Assembly (NCBI GenBank): GCA_964458795.1
Contig: CAYWJW010000055.1
Coordinates: 1 to 10,235, forward strand
DNA from: JAJTHY01 sp964458795
GTDB lineage: Bacteria > Pseudomonadota > Alphaproteobacteria > Rickettsiales > Midichloriaceae
Length of the DNA stretch: 10,235 nucleotides
Direction of reading: 5' to 3'
The position numbers and the translations under genes were made by a program. This document shows positions 6,767 to 10,235 of the stretch, piece by piece; position 1 is the stretch's first letter; each line of letters begins with the position of its first letter. The notes below the pieces were generated by a model that worked only from the letters and a program-made list of their open reading frames with translations, was not told the DNA's origin and searched no databases.

Positions 6767-7373
6767 TTTGAGCTTCCTTAGGATATATTGTGGTTTTAAC
6801 GCGGTTACCAAAAAATTTGATGTCGGTATAGTTTTCTTTTATTTCAAAATTGTTGGACTCGACTTTGCCAAATTTTGAAATAAGTTCGACATTTGAATTC
6901 CCAGAGGCAAATCCATCTTTATAATTTAGTTCCGCATTTTGTGCATTTAAAGAATAAAGATCATCATATATTATTACAACATTTCCATCAATATTCACCA
7001 AATTATTTTCTGAATCAAGGTGAGCCATGTCTCCTACAACTGATATAAGCTTATTATCCTTTGAGGTATAGCTAGCGAAGACCTGAGTAAGTTCTAGCTT
7101 TTTATCAAGCAGTTGGACTGCGCTTTTAGCTTGTATGCTATATGGCTGATTATGGCTATCTAACCCATAGAATCTAGGATTTTCAGCAGTGTTCTGCACT
7201 ATACTTGTTGTTGTAATACTAGCAGGCTTTCTTTTATTACTGCCGTTGCTGTGAGAAGTTTTAGTTAAGAGAGGAGTGAAAATAGCAGCTAGAACTGCAA
7301 GAAGCGCAATAAAAAAAACGGCTTTGACCAAGCGTACCGTCAGGCGATAATTTTTAATAGAAGTGCGTACCAT
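6759..7373 (-). CDS. lptC: LPS export system protein LptC
   Basis: The protein has 204 residues from ATG 7373; the preceding TTG at 7376 is less likely. One N-terminal membrane anchor (about 15-37) is followed by a periplasmic beta-rich domain. The hallmark opening NPRFYGLDSHNQPYSIQAKSA (65-85) resembles the LptC family pattern N-P-x-F-x-G-x-D-x-x-x-x-P-Y-x-I-x-A. Later repeats (LISVVGDMAHLD, LVNIDGNVVI, YSLNAQNAELNY) are typical of the stacked beta-strands that pass LPS from LptBFG to LptA. It implies a Gram-negative with LPS or LOS export. The usual partners lptA and lptB are not in the window, so lptC is separated from them here. It overlaps rlmB by 8 nt and has its own candidate promoter in the 67-nt gap after the esterase gene. 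Sequence conservation in this family is weak, but architecture and motif agree. Confidence 0.82.
   Translation of the reverse strand: MVRTSIKNYRLTVRLVKAVFFIALLAVLAAIFTPLLTKTSHSNGSNKRKPASITTTSIVQNTAENPRFYGLDSHNQPYSIQAKSAVQLLDKKLELTQVFASYTSKDNKLISVVGDMAHLDSENNLVNIDGNVVIIYDDLYSLNAQNAELNYKDGFASGNSNVELISKFGKVESNNFEIKENYTDIKFFGNRVKTTIYPKEAQNE
6773..6779 (-). promoter_or_regulatory. ribosome binding site AAGGAAG fixing the rlmB start
   Basis: On the minus strand AAGGAAG lies 6 nt before ATG 6766, inside the end of lptC. It is among the strongest Shine-Dalgarno matches in the window and makes ATG 6766 much more likely than the upstream start codon at 6811. Confidence 0.65.
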
Positions 7374-7398
7374 CAATATCTGTCAATAAAACTAGCTT

Positions 7399-7407
7399 AT
7401 TATAGCA
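7399..7407 (-). promoter_or_regulatory. extended -10 promoter for lptC-rlmB
   Basis: Read on the minus strand this is TGCTATAAT, a perfect extended -10 (TGnTATAAT). It would start transcription some 20 nt before ATG 7373. No good -35 hexamer is at the right distance, which an extended -10 can tolerate. It lies in the short gap after the esterase stop codon and would let lptC-rlmB be transcribed independently of the esterase gene. The AT-rich setting makes a chance match possible. Confidence 0.5.
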
Positions 7408-7440
7408 GATATTTATAATTTCTACAGCAAATTATATTAT

Positions 7441-8088
7441 TTATAGTCCTTTAAGGAAGTTCTGTGCGGCTCGTAAGCATCCGTAATCAATGCCATGGCC
7501 AAGGCCAGATGCTTCATAACCTGTTACTGGAAAGCCTAAAGTTTGAAATTTCTCAAGGGCATAGTGATATGCTGCAAATGGTACTACCATGTCTAAATCG
7601 CCGTGAGTGATTAGGGTTTTAGGCTTAGAATGCACCTCTGATTTAAACTTATCATCATCCAATATGAATCCCGAAAATGAAACCATGCCTTTTAATGGCT
7701 GTTCACATTGAGAACCATAATGCAGTGTCATCATACCGCCTTGGGAAAACCCCATCAACACCAATCTATCAAAAGTTAGGGAATGTTCCGCCAGCTGTTC
7801 TTCAATAAACTGGTGAAGGATAGGTTTTGCCTTAGTAAACCCAGTCATCATTGATTGGTTAGAGCGGTTTATCAGGCTATACCACTGATATGCTCCTGTC
7901 ATGCCTCCTTCAAATCTAAAGGGGGCATCAGGAGAAATGAAAATCGCGTCTTCAATATAATCAGTTAGATCTGGAGCTAAGCTTATAAGGTCCTGTGCAT
8001 TAGAGCCATAGCCATGGAGCAGCATTACCATATGCTTCGGCGTCACGTTATTTTTTGGGGGGTAAGAAACAAAATTTAGAACACTCAT
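7441..8088 (-). CDS. alpha/beta-hydrolase carboxylesterase/phospholipase family (YpfH-like)
   Basis: The protein has 215 residues, the normal length for this family. The oxyanion-hole motif LLHGYGSN (23-30), the nucleophile elbow GFSQGG (113-118, Ser115), the acid motif HGDLDMVVP (162-170, Asp166) and the catalytic GLGHG (195-199, His198) form a complete Ser-Asp-His triad. No signal peptide is seen, so it is probably cytoplasmic. The family includes short-chain carboxylesterases and acyl-protein thioesterase/lysophospholipase-like enzymes; the natural substrate cannot be named. ATG 8088 follows a run of five G about 5 nt upstream. Immediately ahead and in the same frame is a 12-codon ORF ending TAA just before this ATG. 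The gene heads the leftward group with lptC and rlmB and is divergent from mraY. Confidence 0.88.
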   Translation of the reverse strand: MSVLNFVSYPPKNNVTPKHMVMLLHGYGSNAQDLISLAPDLTDYIEDAIFISPDAPFRFEGGMTGAYQWYSLINRSNQSMMTGFTKAKPILHQFIEEQLAEHSLTFDRLVLMGFSQGGMMTLHYGSQCEQPLKGMVSFSGFILDDDKFKSEVHSKPKTLITHGDLDMVVPFAAYHYALEKFQTLGFPVTGYEASGLGHGIDYGCLRAAQNFLKGL

Positions 8089-8127
8089 TTAAACCCCCAG
8101 AAACTTGAAAATTTGTGCTGTTGCCAT
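8089..8127 (-). CDS. possible 12-residue upstream micro-ORF of the esterase gene
   Basis: On the minus strand an ATG at 8127 opens a 12-residue frame (MATAQIFKFLGV) ending in TAA at 8091-8089, directly next to the esterase ATG and in the same frame. AAGGA (complement of 8138-8142) lies 10 nt before it and is a better ribosome site than that of the esterase itself. It could be a leader peptide that couples translation, or an N-terminal extension cut off by a stop codon. A chance ORF is equally possible at this size. Confidence 0.3.
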   Translation of the reverse strand: MATAQIFKFLGV

Positions 8128-8189
8128 TTTCTGCTATTCCTTATACACCTGTGATAGTGGTAATAAATATAATCATCATTACTTATATG

Positions 8190-8218
8190 TTGTAAACTTG
8201 GTTTTTTTCAAGCATATT
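8190..8218 (+). promoter_or_regulatory. candidate sigma-70 promoter for mraY
   Basis: TTGTAA (8190-8195) and CATATT (8213-8218) are separated by 17 nt and lie 24 nt before the mraY ATG. Each hexamer matches consensus at four positions. The same gap must also hold the leftward esterase promoter; a minus-strand TTGAAA (complement of 8206-8211) with ATATAA 17 nt on is a weak candidate. AT-richness makes false matches easy. Confidence 0.35.
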
Positions 8219-8241
8219 TAACAAAAACTTTCACAAGTACC

Positions 8242-9327
8242 ATGCTTTACCATATTTTGACTTCCTATGTAGATGACATACACATACTTAACGTATTCAA
8301 ATACATAACCTTTCGTTCAGCGCTTACAATGATAACGGCGCTTCTCATTTCATTTATGCTAGGCGAACGTATGATTGCCTTTTTGAGTAAGTTCCAAAAT
8401 GGTGGGCAACCTATTAGGGATGACGGTCCGCAGTCGCATTTTAGTAAGAAAGGTACGCCTACTATGGGCGGGCTTATGATACTTATAAGCATTTTAGGAG
8501 CAACGCTAATATGGGCAGACTTAACAAACCCTTTTATATGGGTTGTTGTGGGTATCTTAGTTGCTTTTGGATTACTAGGATTTATTGATGATTATCTAAA
8601 AATAAAATATAAGAACTCCAAAGGCATAAAAGCTAGATATAAACTTCTTTGGCAGTTTGGTGTATCATTTATTGCGGCATATGTGGTCTCATCATATACG
8701 TCACCTGAACTTGCGCATAAATTAACCTTTCCATTTTTTAAAAATGCCGTATTAGACCTAGGACTTATATATTTACTATTTGCAGCAGTTGTCATTACCG
8801 GGTCTTCTAATGCGGTGAATCTAACTGATGGCCTGGATGGACTAGCCATTGGTCCTGTAGTAATTGCCTCTTCATGTTTTGCACTTATATGCTATCTAGT
8901 TGGTAATGCGATTTTTTCAGAATATCTACAGATTCCCACGATTGTTGGGGTTGGTGAAATCACCATATTTTGTGCTGCCATAATTGGCGCAGGTCTTGGA
9001 TTTTTATGGTACAATGCCCCACCTGCGCAAATATTTATGGGAGATGTTGGTAGTTTGGCACTCGGTGGCGCGCTTGGAGTTATTAGCGTCATAGCCAAAC
9101 ATGAAGTCGTGCTTGCAATTATTGGCGGACTATTTGTTATTGAAGCATTATCGGTCATGATACAGGTGTTCTGCTATAAGATGTGGCGTTATCGCCCATT
9201 TAGAATGGCTCCAATCCATCACCACTTCGAAAAATTGGGGTGGAGCGAGACCAAAGTGGTAATGCGCTTTTGGATCATGGCGATAATATTCGCTCTAATT
9301 GGCCTTGCAACTTTAAAGTTAAGATAG
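8242..9327 (+). CDS. mraY: phospho-N-acetylmuramoyl-pentapeptide transferase
   Basis: The protein has 361 residues, the usual MraY length, with about ten membrane helices. MraY moves phospho-MurNAc-pentapeptide from UDP onto undecaprenyl phosphate, making lipid I at the inner membrane face. Family motifs are all present: GQPIRDDGPQSHFSKKGTPTM (55-75), FIDDYLK (114-120, Asp116/Asp117), NAVNLTDGLDGLA (190-202), MGDVGSLALGG (266-276, Asp268) and the APIHHHFE loop (323-330, His326-328). The start MLYHILTSYVDDIHILNVFKY fits the alphaproteobacterial N-terminus, so ATG 8242 is preferred although no clear Shine-Dalgarno precedes it. murD starts 2 nt after its stop, giving the mraY-murD order of the division/cell-wall cluster. 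The expected upstream neighbour murF is absent, replaced by a divergent esterase gene. Confidence 0.97.
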   Translation: MLYHILTSYVDDIHILNVFKYITFRSALTMITALLISFMLGERMIAFLSKFQNGGQPIRDDGPQSHFSKKGTPTMGGLMILISILGATLIWADLTNPFIWVVVGILVAFGLLGFIDDYLKIKYKNSKGIKARYKLLWQFGVSFIAAYVVSSYTSPELAHKLTFPFFKNAVLDLGLIYLLFAAVVITGSSNAVNLTDGLDGLAIGPVVIASSCFALICYLVGNAIFSEYLQIPTIVGVGEITIFCAAIIGAGLGFLWYNAPPAQIFMGDVGSLALGGALGVISVIAKHEVVLAIIGGLFVIEALSVMIQVFCYKMWRYRPFRMAPIHHHFEKLGWSETKVVMRFWIMAIIFALIGLATLKLR

Positions 9328-9329
9328 AG

Positions 9330-10235
9330 ATGATTAAGTGTAGCTATTTCGCTGGCAAAAAGATAGTGATATTCGGAATGAGTCGTACCGGTATTGGGGC
9401 TGCGAAAGCTTTATTGGGTAGTAGTGCGGAGGTAATAGCATCCGATGATAATGAAGCTACTCTGCAAACTGCTAAGAATCAGTTCCCAACGATCAAAACT
9501 ATGGGTCCTAAGGAGATAAACTGGAATGAGATCGAATTTTTATTATTGAGCCCTGGTGTGCCTCTCAGTGGACCTAGTGCTAATCCTATTGTTCAGGCAG
9601 CAAATGCGCATGGGGTAACTATCATAGCTGATTTTGATGTGCTGTACTTGGCATGCCCTAGTGCCAAATTTATAGGTGTTACCGGTACTAATGGTAAATC
9701 TACAACTACTGCGTTAATTGGCCATATCTTAAAAGAGTGTGGCGAGGAAGTGCAGATAGGGGGTAATATAGGAATATCTGTGTTGGAACTTGAGCCACAA
9801 GACGATGGTTTTTATGTACTTGAGATTTCATCATACCAGCTTGATCTTATAAAATTTATGCATCTGGATACTTCGCTTTTTATAAATATAACACCAGACC
9901 ACATCGACCGTCATGGCACTTTTGTAAGTTATCTAAAGACCAAGTCTAAGATAATAGAGTTGCTACATCCTGAAGGTATAGGAGTAATATCTATAGACTA
10001 TGAAGGAACCAGAGAAGCTGCAGATAAACTCAAGAATAAACTTACTATATCTACGGCTAATACCACTGCAGACATCTATATGAATAATCGCATATTACAC
10101 GATAAAAAACGCAATTTGGAGTTCAGCTTTGCTGATTACGACTATCTTCCAGGAAAGCATAATGAAGAGAATATTGCTGCTGCATATGCAGTTAGTACAT
10201 ATCAGGGTTTAGAGTCAGAACAAGTAGTGATGGCG
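9330..10235 (+). CDS. murD: UDP-N-acetylmuramoylalanine--D-glutamate ligase, N-terminal 302 residues (runs off window)
   Basis: ATG 9330 opens a frame that stays open to the right edge, so only about two thirds of a typical 440-460-residue MurD is seen. MurD adds D-glutamate to UDP-MurNAc-L-Ala with ATP in the cytoplasm. Domain 1 starts with KIVIFGMSRTGIGAAKAL (11-28) and has SPGVP (74-78) in the UDP-binding fold. Domain 2 has the ATP loop GVTGTNGKSTTT (116-127, Lys123), then EISSYQLD (165-172) and NITPDHIDRHGT (186-197), followed by GKHNEENIAAA (275-285), all classic Mur-ligase motifs. Its start is 2 nt after the mraY stop, so the genes are surely co-transcribed and probably translationally coupled. 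Only a weak purine-rich site (AGATAGAG) precedes it, within the mraY end. The gene looks intact as far as it goes. Confidence 0.95.
   Translation, partial: MIKCSYFAGKKIVIFGMSRTGIGAAKALLGSSAEVIASDDNEATLQTAKNQFPTIKTMGPKEINWNEIEFLLLSPGVPLSGPSANPIVQAANAHGVTIIADFDVLYLACPSAKFIGVTGTNGKSTTTALIGHILKECGEEVQIGGNIGISVLELEPQDDGFYVLEISSYQLDLIKFMHLDTSLFINITPDHIDRHGTFVSYLKTKSKIIELLHPEGIGVISIDYEGTREAADKLKNKLTISTANTTADIYMNNRILHDKKRNLEFSFADYDYLPGKHNEENIAAAYAVSTYQGLESEQVVMA

Noticed and set aside
7414..7436. TATAATTT/AAATTATA inverted repeat as terminator of the esterase gene
   Set aside because: The stem is A/T only, the loop is 7 nt and there is no T-run; such pairings are common by chance in this composition.
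8592..9158. Minus-strand open frames of 85-88 codons inside mraY
   Set aside because: They are antisense to strongly conserved MraY motifs and have no family resemblance or good start signals.

Overview
The window is AT-rich and densely coded. Every recognisable gene is bacterial, and the set points to a Gram-negative alphaproteobacterium, plausibly of the Rickettsiales/Holosporales kind or another host-associated lineage. The basis is a lipopolysaccharide transport gene (lptC), peptidoglycan genes with alphaproteobacterial-looking MraY and MurD, an acetoacetate decarboxylase next to a DUF3734 patatin, low GC and short intergenic gaps. The lineage is inference; no rRNA or tRNA is present to confirm it.

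Layout. (1) 3-1410, plus strand: the 3' end of an acetoacetate decarboxylase gene, followed 4 nt later by a patatin-like phospholipase. This is a lipid/ketone-body (probably polyhydroxybutyrate-linked) operon whose upstream part lies outside the window. (2) 1411-1513: a short gap holding a striking 67-nt imperfect palindrome. (3) 1513-3252, minus strand: a half-size ABC exporter, convergent with the phospholipase. (4) 3253-3544: a divergent, A-tract-rich intergenic region. (5) 3545-6033, plus strand: a sodium:solute symporter overlapping by 13 nt a six-helix membrane protein with a histidine-kinase ATPase domain but no recognisable phospho-acceptor histidine domain. (6) 6020-8088, minus strand: rlmB (rRNA methyltransferase), lptC (LPS export) and an alpha/beta-hydrolase carboxylesterase. 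rlmB and lptC overlap by 8 nt. (7) 8089-8241: a divergent promoter region with a possible 12-codon micro-ORF. (8) 8242-10235, plus strand: mraY and the first 302 codons of murD, a fragment of the division/cell-wall cluster. murD runs off the end of the window.

Functionally the window mixes envelope biogenesis (mraY, murD, lptC, ABC exporter) with lipid and ester hydrolysis (patatin, carboxylesterase), ketone-body metabolism (adc) and a probable transporter/sensor pair. No phage, CRISPR or toxin-antitoxin system is visible, and no insertion sequence is recognisable. The most unusual items are the kinase-like protein lacking an H-box, paired with a symporter, and the palindrome at the end of the ABC exporter gene.
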